From Protopterus annectens (lineage: Eukaryota > Chordata > Ceratodontiformes > Protopteridae): a stretch of DNA of 64,000 nt. Below, piece after piece: positions 46,601 through 60,337 of this stretch. Under the pieces are notes generated by a model. The model was not told the origin of the DNA and did no database searches. It saw nothing but the letters and a program-made list of their open reading frames with translations. The position numbers and the translations under genes are program-made. Each line of letters starts with the position of its first letter. Position 1 is the first letter of the stretch. The stretch spans positions 229,295,175 to 229,359,174 of the forward strand of contig NC_056740.1 of the NCBI RefSeq assembly GCF_019279795.1, written 5' to 3'.

Positions 46601-48838
46601 GTTTTTTTTAAACCCCCAAACCCCCCCCAAAAAAAACCCCCCCGGGGCCCAAAAATTGGGGGCCCCCCCCCGGGAAAAGGGGGGGGGGCCCCCGGGCCCC
46701 CCCTTTTTTTGGGTCCCGGGGGAAACCCCCCTTCTGGTTTGGGCCCCCCCCCCCCCCCCGGGGCCCCCGGGGGGGGGGAAAAATTTTTAAATTTTAAAAG
46801 GGGGGAAAATTTTTTTAAAAAAAACCCAAAAACCCCCCCCCCCCCAAACCCCCCCAAAAAAAAAAAGGCCGGGGCCCCGGCCCCAAAAATTTAAAAAAAA
46901 AAAAACCCCCCACAACCCCCTTCACATGCAACATGGAACCCCCAACCCCCAACCCCCCGGGGGGAAAAAAAAACCCCACAAAAAAAAAAAACCCCCCCCC
47001 CCCCCCCCCCCCACCGGGGAAATTTTTTACACTAGTGTTACTAGCACTATCAGGACTATTATAGGTATTGTTAAACACACTCACCAGCATGGATGGCCTG
47101 CCCCAAAGGGGGGGGGAAAAAAAAAAAAAAGGGGGGGGGAAAAAAAAAATAAAGGGGAAAAAAATTTTTTTTCCCCCCAAAAAAATTCCCCAACCCCAAA
47201 AAATTTTAAAAAAAACCCCCCCCCTTCAAAACAAAATTTAAAAAAAAAAAAAAAAAAACCCCCTTTTGGTGGGGGCCCCCCCCCTTTTTTTTTTTTTTCC
47301 GGGCCGGGGGCCCCCCCCGGGGCCCCCCCGGGGGGGGGAACCCCCCCCCCCCCTTTTTTTTTTTAAAAAAAGGGGGGGGTTTTTTTTACCCCCTTTTTTT
47401 CCCCCCCCCTTTAAAAAAACCCCCCTTTTCCCCCCCCTTTTTTTTTTTGGGGGGGGAAAAAGGGAACCCCCCTCCCCTTTTTCCCCCCGGGGGGGAATTT
47501 GGGGGGCCCCGGGGGGCCCAAAAAAAAACAAAAAAAAAAAGGCCCCCTTTTTAAAACCCTTTTTTTTTTTTTAAATTTTTTTTGGGGTTTTTTGGAAAAA
47601 AAAAACCCCAAAAACCCCCCCAAACCCCAAAACCCCCCGGGGGCCCCCCCCAAAAACCCCCGGGCCCCCCCGGGGGGGTTTTCCCCCCGGGGGGGGCCCC
47701 CCAAATTTGGGGGAAAAATTTCCCCCAAAAATTTTTTTTAAAAATTTTTTTTTGTTAAAAGTTTTCCCAAAACCGGGGTTTAAGCCCAACCCCCCTTTCC
47801 CCCCCCTTTTTTCCCCCCCCAAATTTTTCCCCCCCCAATTTTAAAAACCCCAACCCCCCCCCAAAAGGCAATTTTTTCCCCCCCGGCCTTTTAAAAAAAA
47901 TTTTGGGGGGGGTTTTTAAAAGGGGGTTTTTTTCAAAGGACCCCCCAAAAAACCCCCCCTAAAAAAAAATTTTTTTTTAAAAAAAAAAATTTTTTTTTAA
48001 AACCCAATAAATTTTTTAAAAAACCCCCCCCCCCCAGAAAAATTTTTTTTTCCCCCTTTTTCCCCCCCCCCCCCCACCTTAAAATTTTTCCCCCTTTCTT
48101 CCCCCTTTCCCCAAAAAAACCCCCCCCCAAAAAAAAAACCCCCTTTTTGCCCCCCCGGGGGCCCCCCAAAAAAAATTTTTTAAAGGGGTTTTTTTCCGGC
48201 CTACCAAAGGGGCCCCCACTTCCCCCGGGGCCCCCAAAATAAACCCCCCTTAAAGGGGGGGCCAAATTTAACCGGTTTGGGTTTCAAAGGGTTTGGGTTT
48301 TTTTTTTCCCCCCCCCGGGGGGCCCCCCCCGGGGAAAACCCCCCCCCAAAAAAAACTCGCCAAAGGGGGGGAACCCAAAAAAATTTTTTCCCCCCCAAAA
48401 AAAAAAAAAACCCCCTTTTTTTTAAAAACCCCCAAAAAATTTAAGGGGTTTTTAAAAACCCCTTTTTTTTTTTTGGGGGGGTTTTTTTTTTCCTTTTTGG
48501 TTTTTTCACCTTTTTTTTCCCTTTTTTTTTTTTTTTTCCCTTTTTTTTTTTTTTTTTTTTTTTCCCTTTTTTTTTTCTTGGGGGGGAATTTTTTTGGGGG
48601 GTTTGAAGGGTTTTTTGGGAAATTTAAGGAATTTTAAATTTTTAACCCTTTTCTAAATTTCAAACCCTTTTTTCGGGGTTTAAAGGGTTTGGGGAAATTT
48701 TTTTGGAAAGGGGGGTTTCCCTTTTTGGAAAAGGGGGGGGGGGGTTTTCCTTTTTAGGTTTTTAGTTTTCCCCTTTTTCCCCCCTTTTGTTTTTTTTTTT
48801 TTCCCCCCCCCCCCAATTTTAAAAAAAATTTTAAATTT

Positions 48839-48881
<43 letters not shown>

Positions 48882-51800
48882 TTTAAAAAAAATTACCCCT
48901 TTTTTTTTTTTCCCTTTTTTAAATCCTTTTTCCTTTTAAAAAAAAATTTTTTTTTTTTTCCCCCCCCCCTTTTTTTTTTTCCCTTTTTTTTTTTAAAATT
49001 TTTTTTTGGGGGTTTGGGGGGGCCCCGGGGGCCGGGGGGGGTGGGAATGGGAATTTTTTTTTTTGTTTTTCCCCCCCTTAAAAAAAAGGCCAAAAAGGGG
49101 TTTTTGGGGGGGGGTTTTTTTCCCCCCCCCGGGGGCCCCCCCCCCCCTTTTCCCCCAACTTTTTTTAAAAAAAAACCCAAAAAAAAAAGGGGAAAAGGGG
49201 GGAAAAAGGGGCAAAAGGGGGGGGGGGGGGGGTTTTTTGGGGTTTTTAAAAACCCCCTTTCCCAAATTTTTAAAAGGGGTTTAAATTTTTTTTGGGGAAT
49301 TTAAACCCCAAAAAGGGGGGAAAAAATTTTTTTTCCCCCAAAAAAACCCCGGGGGGGTTTTTTGGGGGGTTTTTTTTTTTTTGGGGGGAGAAAATTTTTT
49401 TTTAGGTGGGGGTAGGGAAAGGGGGGAAAAAAAAAAAGGGGGTTTAAAAAGGGGAGAAAAAAAAGGGGGGAAAAGGGGGGTTTTGGGGGGGAAAAAGGGG
49501 GGAATTTTTCCCCCCCCCCCTTTCCCATGGGAAACCCCCCCCCTTTTTCCACCTTTTTTCAAGGGGGGGGAAAAAGGGGGGGGGATTCCCCCAAACCCCC
49601 CCCTAGGGGGGGGGGGCCCCCCAAAAAAAAACCCCTCCGGCCCCCCCGGGGGGGGGGGCCCCCCAAAGGGGAAAAGGGGGGGGGCCCCCCCCCCCCCCGG
49701 GGGGGGGGGGGGCCCCGGGGGGGGCCCCCCTGGGCCCCCCCGGGGGGAAAGGTTTTTTGGGGGGGGGGCCCCCCCCCCCCGAAATTTTTTTTCCCAAAAA
49801 AAGGGGGAAAAAAACCCTTAAAAAAGGAAAAAAATTTAAACCCCTTTTAAAAAAAAAATTTTTTAAAAAAAAAACAAAAAAAAAAAAACCCCCAAAAACC
49901 CCAAAAAAAGGGGGGGAAAACCCGGGGGGTTTAAAAAAAAAATTTTTAAGGGAAAGGGGGAAAAGGGGGGGAAAAAAAAAAAAAAATTTTTAAAAAATCT
50001 TCCAAATTTTTTTTTTGGAAAAAAAAAATTTTAAAAAACCCCCAAAAAATACTTCCCCTTTTTTTTTTTCCCCCCAAAAAAAAGTTTTTTTTTCCTTTAA
50101 AAAATTTTTTTTTTAAAAAACCCCGTTTCCCTTTTTTTCTTTTTTTTTTTATTTTTTTAAAAAAAATTTTTTTTTAAAAAAAAAGGGGGAAAAATTAAAA
50201 AATTTTTAAAAAGGGGGAACAAAATTTAAAAATTTTTTTTGGTTTTCCCCCTTTTTTTTTTTCCAAAACCAAAAGGGGAAAAAACCTTTTTTTTCCCCCT
50301 TTTTTTCCCCCCCCGGGTTTTTTTTTTCCCTTTTTTTTTTCTGGTTTTTAAAAATTTTTCCCCCTTTTTTTTTCCTTTTTTTAAAAATTTTTTTTTGGTT
50401 TTTTGGGGTTTTTTTTTTTTCCTTTCCCGGCCCTTCTTTTGTTTTTTTTTTTTTACAATGGGGTTTTTTTTATAATTTTTTTTTTTTTTTTTTTGGTTTT
50501 TTTTCCCCTTTTTTCAACAATTTTTTTCCCCCCTTCCCAAAATTAAAAATTTTTTTTAAAAAAACCCCCTTTCCCCTTTTTTTTTTTTTTAATTATGGGG
50601 AAAAATTTTGCCCCAAAAATTTTTTTTGGGGGGAAAACCTGCCCCAAAAAAAAATTTAAAAAAAACCCCCGGGGGTTTTTTTAAAAAAAAAAAAAACCCC
50701 CTTTTTCCCCCTTTTTTTTAAAAAATTTTTTTGGCCCCTTTGGGGGGGGTTGGGTTTTTGGGGGCCCCCGGCCCCCCCTTTATCCCCCCCAAAAAGGGGG
50801 GGGGGGCCCCCCCCCTTTTCCCCCCCCCCCCTTTTTTTGGGGGCCCGGGGCCCCGGGCCCCCAAATTCCCCGGCCCCCCCCAATTTGGGCCCAAAAAAAT
50901 TTCCCCCCCCCCTTTTTTTGGGGTTTTTTTAACCCTTTTTGGGGCCCCCTTTTTTTTTTCTCTAAATTTTTTTTTTTTTCCCCTTTTTTTTTTTCCCCTT
51001 TTTTATTTTTTTTTTTATTTTTAAAACCCCGCTGTTTTGGGGGGTTTTTTTTTTTTTTTTTTTTCAACCCCCCCTTTTTTTTTTATTCCCGACAAAACCC
51101 GGGTTCCCCTTTTTTTTTTTTTTTCCGGAAATTTTGGGGGGGGGAAAGGGGGGGGGCCCCCAAAGGGGGGGAAAGGGTTTTTTTTGGGGGGTTGGGGTTT
51201 TTTTTTTTCCCTTTTTGGGGGGGGGCCCCCCCCCTTTTTGCCCGGGAAACCCCTTTTTTGGGGTTCCCCCCTTTTTTTAAAAAAATTTTTTTTTTTTAAA
51301 AATTTTTTTTTAAAATTTTTAAAAATTTTTTTTTTTTTTAAAAAAAAAATTTTTTTTTTTCCCCTCGGGGGGTTTTTTCCCCCAAAAAAAAAAAAATTTT
51401 TTTTTTTTTTAAAAAAATTTTTTTTTTGCCCCCAAAAACCCCCCTTTTTTGGGGGCAAAAAATTTTTTTTTTTTTTTTTTAAAAAAAAGGGGGGCCCCCC
51501 AAAAAAAATTTTTTTTTTTAAAAAAATTTTTTTTTTTTTTTCTTTTTTTTTCCCCTTTTGGGGGGTTTTTTTTTCCCGGGGCCCCCGGGGGTTTTTTGGG
51601 GGTTTTTTTGGGGTTTTCCCCGGGGGGGCCCCCCCCCCCAAGGGTTTTTTTTTGGGGGGGTTTTTTTTGTTTTTGGGGGAAAAAAAGCAAAAGGGCCCCA
51701 AAGGAAATTTTTTTTTTAAAAACCCGTTTTTTTTTAAAAATTTTTTAAAAAAAATTTTTTAAAAAAACCCTTTTTTTTAAAAAAAAAGTAAATTTTTTTT

Positions 51801-52715
51801 AAATTTTTTAAAAATTTTTTGTTTTTTAAAAATTTTTAAAATTTTTAAAAAAAAAAAATTTGGGAACAAAAAAAAATATTAAAATTTTTTTAAAAAAAAT
51901 TTTAAAAAAAAAAGAAAAAGAAAAAAGTTAAGGGTTTTTTTTAAAAAAAAAAAAAAAATTTTAAAAAAAAATTTTTTTTATTTTTTTAAAAAAGTTAAAA
52001 ATTTTTTTTTGGAAAAAATTTTTGGGGGTTTTTAAAAAAAAAAGGGAAAACAATTTTTTTTGAAAAAAAAAATTAGTTTGGGGTTTTGGGTTCCCCCCCC
52101 CCCAAAAATTTTTTTTTTTTTTTTTCCAAAATTTTTTTAAAAAAATTTTTTTTTTTTTTTTTTTTGGGTTTTTTTTGGGGGGGTTTAAAAAACCCGGGTT
52201 AAAGAAAATTTTAAATTTTGAAAAATTTTGGAAAAAAAAAATTTTAAAAAATTTTTTTTTTTTAAAAAAATTTTTTTTTCCCCCCTTTAAAGTTTTTTTA
52301 AAACTGGGAAAAAGGAAAAAGGGGGGGAAAAAATTTTTTAAGGGAAAAAAAAAAATTAAAAGGGTTTTGGGGGGTTAAAAAAGGGGGGGGTTTTATTAAA
52401 AAACCCCCCCAAATTTTTTTTTTTTTAACCCTTTTTTTTTTAAAAAAAAAATTTGAGTTTTTTTCCCCCCTTTTTCCCTTGGTTTAAAATTTTTTAAAAT
52501 TTTTTTTAATTTTCCCGGGGAAAATTAAAATTTTTTTTTAAAAAAAATTTTTTTTGGGTTTTTTGGAAAAGGGCCCTTTTTTTGGGGGGTTTTTTTTTTC
52601 CCTTTGGGGTTTTAAATTTTTAATTTAAAAAAAAGGAGGTTAAAAAAATTTTCCCCTTTTTTGGGGGGGGCCCTTTAAACCAAACCCAAAAGGGGGGGTT
52701 TTTTTTTAAAACTTC
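43680..52715. other. Homopolymer-inflated low-quality sequence (probable artefact)
   Basis: Nearly every base occurs in runs of 3-15 identical letters, with hardly any isolated base for kilobases, and all four letters are affected. The change is gradual at the left (from about 43,680) and sharp at the right (about 52,715). No natural repeat behaves this way. ORFs up to 255 codons here (for example 44,549-45,316) encode only Gly/Phe/Lys/Pro runs and are artefacts. Short normal islands survive at about 46,921-46,945 and 47,028-47,101, and a (TA)n tract at 48,840-48,875. Confidence 0.9.
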
Positions 52716-53289
52716 ATTTTTTTAGAAGTGAAGATAGTATTTGCATTCACTGTAGTGCAATCTCAGAGCTGGTATATATAATTAGTGGCAGGTGTGTGGG
52801 GGGGCACAGCCTCTTCCCCCACAATAGAGAGTTTGAGGTCCAGCATTTTTGGCCTTTAGGCCGTTCAATATTTAGACCATTTGGTGTTCTAATTTAGACC
52901 CTTTTGTGGATTCTGCAGTTATTAATGATGGAAGGAAAAGTAAAATTCCAGAGATCTACTGAAAACTTGGTGCAAGTAAAAAAAATTTTCAGTAATGAAA
53001 TAAATTTGTCCCATTTCCTTTTTAAAGGAAGACATTTTACTTTCGAGGCATGATGGTCAAGCAATACTACATAGTTAACTGTGTGGTTAACATTCTGACA
53101 GGCTACAGGAACACATGGGAGCAGTGAAGTACAATGTACTGGATAGGAGTGCTGACGCTACACTAACGGAACAAGTAGTGTAGAGCTGCAGTATGTAGTG
53201 CTTATGTTAAGTGCTGAAGAAGTATCCATTAGTGTGAAGAAACTGAAGGTCTGTTGGTCATTGAGAACTTTGCCCTGGATCCCATATTG
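52716..53289. other. Unassigned sequence
   Basis: Normal base texture returns. No motif was recognised; it may be the decayed downstream part of the Penelope fragment that follows. Confidence 0.4.
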
Positions 53290-54000
53290 GAACTTGTGGG
53301 TACCCATGTGGTTGCCTAGTGCATTTTTTAAAGATGTGAATTAATGGTCCAAGTATAATTGAAATGGTGAGTTATTCCACAAGCACAGGATTCTGAGATA
53401 TGAAGTTGGTTACATTTCCATAGTGCAGTTGGTATTAATGTTGTTGAAGCTGAATGTTCTCACGTGTTGAGTTCACCATGAGGGGTATTTTGTGCAGAAA
53501 TTCAAATAGGTCTGTTTCTGGAATAGTTCTCCTGTAAAAAAAAGAGATGTCTGTTGTAATAAGGTAAGTGTTGAAACCCTTCGGTCCCTCTATGAAGGAT
53601 CTTTATACCTTTTCCAATTGCACCAGATTGTGTGCGAGTAGGTTACAACACAATGTAGTGGCCTGATAAGGAGGTGTGTAAAGTAGGACAGTTGCCTCTC
53701 TGATATGGCTATCTACCCATGAGGGATCAGGTGAGGAACTCCGAATCTTTGTGAATGAGAGCTGTCATTGGGTATCAAATGGGAAGTCCTCTTCTACAAG
53801 GACTTGCATCTCTTGTTTTAGCAACAACTGAAAGCTGACAGTGTGCAAAGTAAGTGTCAACTGATGTGCTCTGTGGTCATCCTCGGTGAAAAAACTCTGA
53901 ATTTGTGGAGCAGAACTCTACTTGAAGGCACTAACACTGACAGTTTGACGTCACAGAAGTTGGAGTAACAATCTACACATGAGATGCATGGTTTTCTTAG
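53290..54000 (-). mobile_element. Old Penelope-like reverse transcriptase fragment
   Basis: Minus strand: SFTKIRSSSPDPSWVDSHIR (near 53,730; compare the LPKIHK...RPIVS block), then RSFIEGPKGFNTYLITTDIS and FFYRRTIPETD (53,510-53,610), matching the LxTxDIxSxYxxIP motif A, and a possible motif B (GNHMGT) near 53,300. Stops and frameshifts are frequent. The order and spacing support a Penelope-like RT but the match is weak in detail. Confidence 0.45.
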
Positions 54001-56000
54001 TCTGTGCCTGTATTTACAAGACTGCTGGGGTATTTAACATCATCCTGTCTGATAATGACTTTCAGTACAAAAGCTAGGAGTTCAGATTTTTACATAAGTT
54101 GGAATTTTCTGTACAGCCTACACTACCTGCCATGAAACTGACATTTTACTAGTAGAGAGAGCTATCCATATTGTAAAAATCTCTTGAGCAGTAACTAAAT
54201 GTATGGTTACAGCCATCTCTCGGATTTTGGGTAAAGGAATACTCTATTGAATGGACTGATGAGAACCACTGACCCCACCTTAATGGTCAGAAAGTTGGCA
54301 AATAAGCTACATATTTCAGTTATATTAACAATGCTAGAAATTCCAATACAAAGTGAAGGAATGATGTAGGAAAGAACACTTGTCGTGGTTGAAGTTTGCC
54401 GCTCTTCTCGCTTCAAGCTAGAGTCTGCAATCTGATGTTGGTGTGGTTGACTGAGTAACCAAATCAGTATCCTGTTTGTGAGGAAGATGGAAAGCTGTAT
54501 AGAAACAGCCAAGACACATTTACTTAGTCCTTGCTTTATTATGTTTTGTTCAGTCTGCTTAAAGGTGTAAAGATGCTCACGTTTAGTCTCTCCTCAAGTG
54601 CATTCAACTTTTTTTAAATCCCCTCCATCCCTGCCTTCTCTTCATTCTTTTTCCACTTGTCCCATACCATTTAGAATGACATTTGAATTCCATCTCTGCC
54701 ACTCATTCTGGTAGTCCTTTCTAAGGGTGTAAAGCTCTCCTGTATAAAATATTCAGAAGCCAAGTATCACTTAGTCCCCAGAACAAGAATATTTAAGTTC
54801 AAGGAAGAAGAGCAACTAGACGAAGTGTAGCACGCAGAGCTGTTGCAGAAACCTGACGCTGTTGGAGCTGTGATAGTGGTCTCCAAAAGAAGCTGCAGTG
54901 CAGCAAGAACTGTCCAAGAAGGCCCTTTATTTAAATCTCTGGAGTCCCAAGATTGAGGGAGAAAGGGGGGGAGAGAAACATGCAAGCAGAAGAGGGAATC
55001 TCTAAAATCTGTTTTATCCTTTTAACTTGTGCCCCACGACACGTGTGTGTTTGTGTGTTTGCATATGTGCACACATGCATACTATTTCTGAGATCTCCAT
55101 ACCTCAGATATAGGAATATTCTGAGATATGGCAATGTTTTATTTGGTGTATTTGTGTAAATTCTTTTGCTATTTGGTCTGCATATCTTGGCAAAGTGAGT
55201 CCAAAAACTTCAAATAAATCTCAGATAATTAATCAATTGATCTATTTATTAATGTATGTTTTTGAATTGGTGTAGAAATTACCTTACTTGATATAAAATG
55301 CTTAGTATGAAGTCTGATAAATGCCACAGGATGTATGCTAACCTGTATGCACTATATACATGGAAAATATTTAACTACATTGATATTTCACTTAATTGAC
55401 AAGGAGAAGGTGTTTTATTTCATTGCCACTACATTTTTGATCAATACTCATTTTGACAATTTCATACACACTAAATATGAATACAGAAGTGCTCTTGCAG
55501 GGGAGGCAAGCCCTCCTAGATCCCTCAGTGTGGGAGGCTTTGTTTCCCACAGCTCTATCAGAAATTAACTCCATATTTGTACAACCATGGAGAAAAAGGT
55601 GATCCTTGCACAATGAATCGCTGCTGGTGCACATAAAATTCTAGACATGGTGGAGCAACATAACAGAGGGAATTATGGTAAAAATATTGCTAAACACTAA
55701 TTTACATTGTAATTCCTATCCTCAAAAACCACACCAGCAGACATTTTGTATATCATTTCGCACTTTCTAATGTAACGGATGTCTATCAAATGTAGTGCAT
55801 GTCTATCAAATGTAGTGTAGTGTTTTCATTTAAATGCTCCACTTTTTTCTGGTTTAGTCATATCAATGTAATAATCATCAGCCCCCTTTTTCCCCAGTTT
55901 CTGCATGGGGGGTCTGAGTATTATATTAACTGCCACAATCTCTCTATTTCAGTGTCACACACCTACCTTCCACATGCCGACTGTCAGATCTTTCCACAAC
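54001..56000. other. Intronic sequence, nothing recognised
   Basis: AT-rich sequence. Short ORFs (for example 54,207-54,512 minus) show no motif. It ends at the assembly gap. Confidence 0.4.
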
Positions 56001-56500
56001 NNNNNNNNNNNNNNNNNNNNNNNNNNNNNNNNNNNNNNNNNNNNNNNNNNNNNNNNNNNNNNNNNNNNNNNNNNNNNNNNNNNNNNNNNNNNNNNNNNNN
56101 NNNNNNNNNNNNNNNNNNNNNNNNNNNNNNNNNNNNNNNNNNNNNNNNNNNNNNNNNNNNNNNNNNNNNNNNNNNNNNNNNNNNNNNNNNNNNNNNNNNN
56201 NNNNNNNNNNNNNNNNNNNNNNNNNNNNNNNNNNNNNNNNNNNNNNNNNNNNNNNNNNNNNNNNNNNNNNNNNNNNNNNNNNNNNNNNNNNNNNNNNNNN
56301 NNNNNNNNNNNNNNNNNNNNNNNNNNNNNNNNNNNNNNNNNNNNNNNNNNNNNNNNNNNNNNNNNNNNNNNNNNNNNNNNNNNNNNNNNNNNNNNNNNNN
56401 NNNNNNNNNNNNNNNNNNNNNNNNNNNNNNNNNNNNNNNNNNNNNNNNNNNNNNNNNNNNNNNNNNNNNNNNNNNNNNNNNNNNNNNNNNNNNNNNNNNN
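56001..56500. other. Assembly gap, 500 N
   Basis: Exactly 500 unknown bases, a placeholder size. ORFs spanning it are meaningless across the gap. The minus-strand LINE to its right runs into it. Confidence 0.99.
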
Positions 56501-58420
56501 TTGGTTTTAAAAAATTTGAATAGCGTCAGTGAGGAGCTTTGTTTTATGTGAATATGAAGTCTATTCTGATGAAGCGGCAGTCTCTGTGAGCTGCATCTGT
56601 CTGTCCAGCATGTTCTGTTAATCTCACAGGCCAGGTTGAGAACCATAGAGAAAGTGACTCTTGTGCCATTTAACTTGCAGGTCTGCAGCATTTCCATTAG
56701 GGCGGTGTTAGAAATTGCACTATAGGCCAGATACAAGTTGCCTCTTAGCAGCCTGTAAGATGCAGAGTAAAGTGACATGGTTTTCAGCCTGTTCATGTAG
56801 ATCACGGTTTGGAGTCCCTGTATTCTCTTGGTGAAAAACTTCTGAAGTCTGTCCAGCTTGCTGCAGGTGTCTGGAGAGGTACAAGCAGAAGGGTGCATTA
56901 TATACTCTATTAATGGTGTGAGGGTAGAGTACAGTGGAGTTATAACATCACTTGACCTGGATGCTATGCCCTTACTTATGAGGTGCGCTACATAGAAGGC
57001 TTTCATTACCACTGTGGAAACTTGGTGGTGAAAGATTCGATTATCAGCCTGTGTTCCCAAGTGTTTCACCACTGAGTTGGAACTCAGGGGACAGCTGTCC
57101 ATATTGTAATTTGTAGGGAGTTCTGTTTTGCTAAAGGGAATAATAATTTTTTGCATTTAGATTGAGACCTTGGCTTTGGCACCAGATATTTGCGTTAGCC
57201 CTTCTTGAAATATGTTGACATTACTGCGGGACTCCATGATTGCTCCCAGTTTGCAGTCATCAGCGCACTTGGTGAGCCAGAGGCTGTCTACTTAGGCCTG
57301 GACTTCTGAAATAGAAGCCAAACAGTGATGGCCAAGCACAGACCCCAGTGGTTCTCCACTGGTGATCGGTCTACTGGTGGAGGTGGACTCACCAATTTTT
57401 GAAAGTGTTCTGTTGGTGAGCCAATTGGATATCCATCTAGTAACCGAGGGGTTAATCTCCAGCTGGGAGAGTTTTTCAACAATGCCAGAGTTGGGGGTTT
57501 GTGCCAAAAGCCTTGGCAAGGTTGTGATAGGCTGTGTGCACTGTCTTACCTTCATCCATGGGTTTGGTGACCTTCTCAATGTAGTCTACCAGGTTTATTA
57601 AGCATGATCTACCCTTAAAGCCAAATTGGTTTGGGTCCAACATTTGGAGGTCACCTTTGTCCTTGTTGATGAGTTACATGATTTTTTCCATGGCCTTGCA
57701 GATGAGTGTGATTAGACATATGGACCTGTAGTTCCCAGGGTCAGTTGATGCCCCCCTTTGTGCAGGGGTATTACTGTTGCTGTTCTACATTCTGCAGGAA
57801 CATAGCCAGTTTACAAGCTATGATTAAAGAGAACACCAAGAGAGTCTGCTAGGTCTTGTTGTAGATTGTTTAGTAAACAACCTGGGATATTATATGGTCT
57901 CATTGAGGCCATTTGGCCTTGGTGAGCACATAGATGACTTCTTTTTTCGAGTTACTAAGCAGAGGGCTGGTGTCAGATATGCTTTGGTATATGGTAGGTG
58001 GGGATGGGAGGGGGTGAAGTTTGTGCTGAATCTGTCTGCTAGCAGGTTGGTGATATCTTCCTGTGTAGTATGAGTGATCTCCTCTACAATCAGTTTGGCA
58101 TTACCTTTTAGTCTTTTGATGTTGGTAAAGAATGCCTTATGATCCTTGGCTAGGGATATGATTTTAATTTCATAATTTGGTTTAAAAGACTACAAGATTT
58201 CTTATTTTCTTGTTTAGGCATAGGAGGGAACTCTTCCTCTGCAGAGTGATATCCCTATTGCTTTTGAACAACAGTTTGTTCCTGTCCTAATATAATCTGT
58301 TTATACTTTAAGTCCATCATGGTGGCTTGTTTTTATGGGAAGACCTTGTTTTGATCAGTTCAGGTACAGCAGAATTTATGCAGTCTCTCAAGTATTTCTA
58401 CAGGGCATTTGCATAGATTT
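56501..58420 (-). mobile_element. CR1-like LINE ORF2, reverse transcriptase through C-terminus, entering the gap
   Basis: Minus-strand order: DHKAFFTNIKRLKGNAKLI (58,090-58,150), GNYRSICLITLICKAMEKI (57,680-57,745), DPNQFGFKGRSCLINLVDYI (57,575-57,640), HTAYHNLAKAF (motif A, 57,510-57,545, first Asp not preserved), RWISNWLTNRT (57,405-57,440), PLGSVLG (57,330-57,350), KCADDCKLGAI with the catalytic Asp pair at 57,256-57,261, then an open frame with KHLGTQADNRIFHHQVS and LLRGNLYLAYSAISNTALME (56,690-56,760) and TCWTDRCSSQRLP (56,580-56,630). The last block matches the CR1 ends at 9.4 and 36.7 kb. Frameshifts separate the blocks, so it is inactive. Confidence 0.8.
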
Positions 58421-60337
58421 CTGCATAGTGATCATTGATGTCTGATTGTGGATGGTATGAAGCTTTTTATTTCATCAGTTAGGCTGTAGTTGGCTTCACC
58501 TCTTTGAGGTGAATGTATTAACAGCAAAGTCTTCAAAGATTGTGTAGTAGGTTTCATTGCTTCCCACTGCATGTTTGTCTACACTTACTATATGACAATG
58601 GCTGCTGCAGTAGACACGTGCCTGTTATGAAGTGTTTAGGTTTGACTCTTCTTTTTTCATAATGAGCATAATGACATTTTGTATCTTCTTTTTCAGGAAG
58701 CATATCTTTTAGAAAATCCTTCTTAGATGTTATAATGAAGTTTCAGGAAAGTGTTAGGGTGTTGTCATCTTATAATGCATATATCAGCCTTCCTGCAGGT
58801 CTTTGGTAACTTTCCCTGCATGAGATTGAGGACTGGTTATTGACTTCTAACTACCCAAACACTACCACTACTTGGACACTACCTTCTAATGCAAACGGGA
58901 GGTTTAGTTTTCTTTGCACAAGATCGGTGTGCACTTGGAAAGTTTCTCCTTTCCCCACTGTTGAGCGAGTAAAGTTAGTAAGTCAAGTTCAGAGGGTGTA
59001 GAGGACTAGACTGCCACTTGGAGGTGCATGGAGTGGCTTGCCCTCATGCAGAAACTCCATTATATGTTTGTGAATGGGTTGCAGGGTTATGTGTTCTTAA
59101 CTGGTTTTGAGCAGGCAATGTTTATACAAATGATCGTTCATAATTTGGTCATGGGGAAGCATTTTAGTTCCAAAGTCCTTCTGAAGAAGATATTGGGAGA
59201 GGCATTTGAAAAAGGTATTGCAATCTCTCCTGTCAGCTTCCTAATTTGTCTAAAGGCAGCTCTGTAGATGGCGCCTACAGTAAGATTTGCCTGTATGAGA
59301 GAGTTTCTCTAGAATAACTGTGGTTTGGATTCAGCATTTCCATGTGTTGAACCTCGCATCATAGCCATTTAGTATTAGTTGAAAGCTTGTGCGTACTTCT
59401 TTGACTAATACTGTCACATCAGTATACGTCTAATTTGAAAAAATATAGCAGCTTTGGAATGCTTTGTTCAGTAAATCAGATGTATGCTATATTTATGGAT
59501 TCAAGTGCTGATCTTGTATAGGAGATCCTAATGTGTATGTTCAGCTCTGTGAAAGTTCATTGGCAGTGCATCTCTTAGAGAATAACAGGTGAGGGAGGAA
59601 TCTGGTGTTTACCGAGTTTGCCCCTTTTAAAAGGGGATTGCACAGTGTCACACTTGCATGTCTTGGTTTCAAGAGTAAGCCTTGCTGGGAAAAGAGCACC
59701 AGTGAGGCCCACAGCTGCTGGGGATCCCCAAATATCCATGACTGCCATACAAAAGCTGCAGTGCTTGGGAGTGAAACCTGATTGTTAATTTATTCATGTC
59801 CTGATTATATGCATAACCCTTATGGGTGGACTGATTAGGATAAAGGTAATCGGTGAATGAATAAAGGTGAGAAGTACTAGAGATTGATTGCTAGGCAACT
59901 ATTCTCAACTTTTGCCAAGGATATTAACATGAGCAGATGCTCCTGGTCTTCAAGGATGTTTTTTCTCTTTTTTCTCTTTCAAGTAAGTCTTTAACTACTG
60001 GCGAGATACCAGATACTTAGTGGACAGTGGAAACTGTAAATACTGCCCACAAAAGTAATCGGTTTCATTTTCTATGCTTCATGTTTATTGGCAGATAGCT
60101 GTGAATGACAGCAAGGGAAACTATATTAATATGGCTACTATTTATTAGAAGCTAACAGAAGGTCTGAAAGGTTGGCAAGCAGGAAACTTCAAACTACAGG
60201 GTCCAGTCCAATTCTACTGGATCTGTCAATGCAGTCCCATGTAGAGAAAGAATTAATGCTGAACCAGCAGTGGAACAAATCCAGCTTCTTCAGAAGTAGA
60301 TGCTGTGGGAGATGACTTTGTCCATGGGGAGTGCCTG

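Noticed and set aside
55799-57156. ORFs of 201-390 codons crossing 56,001-56,500
   Set aside because: They are open only because they pass through 500 unknown bases. The minus-strand part right of the gap is real LINE sequence, but the joined protein is not.
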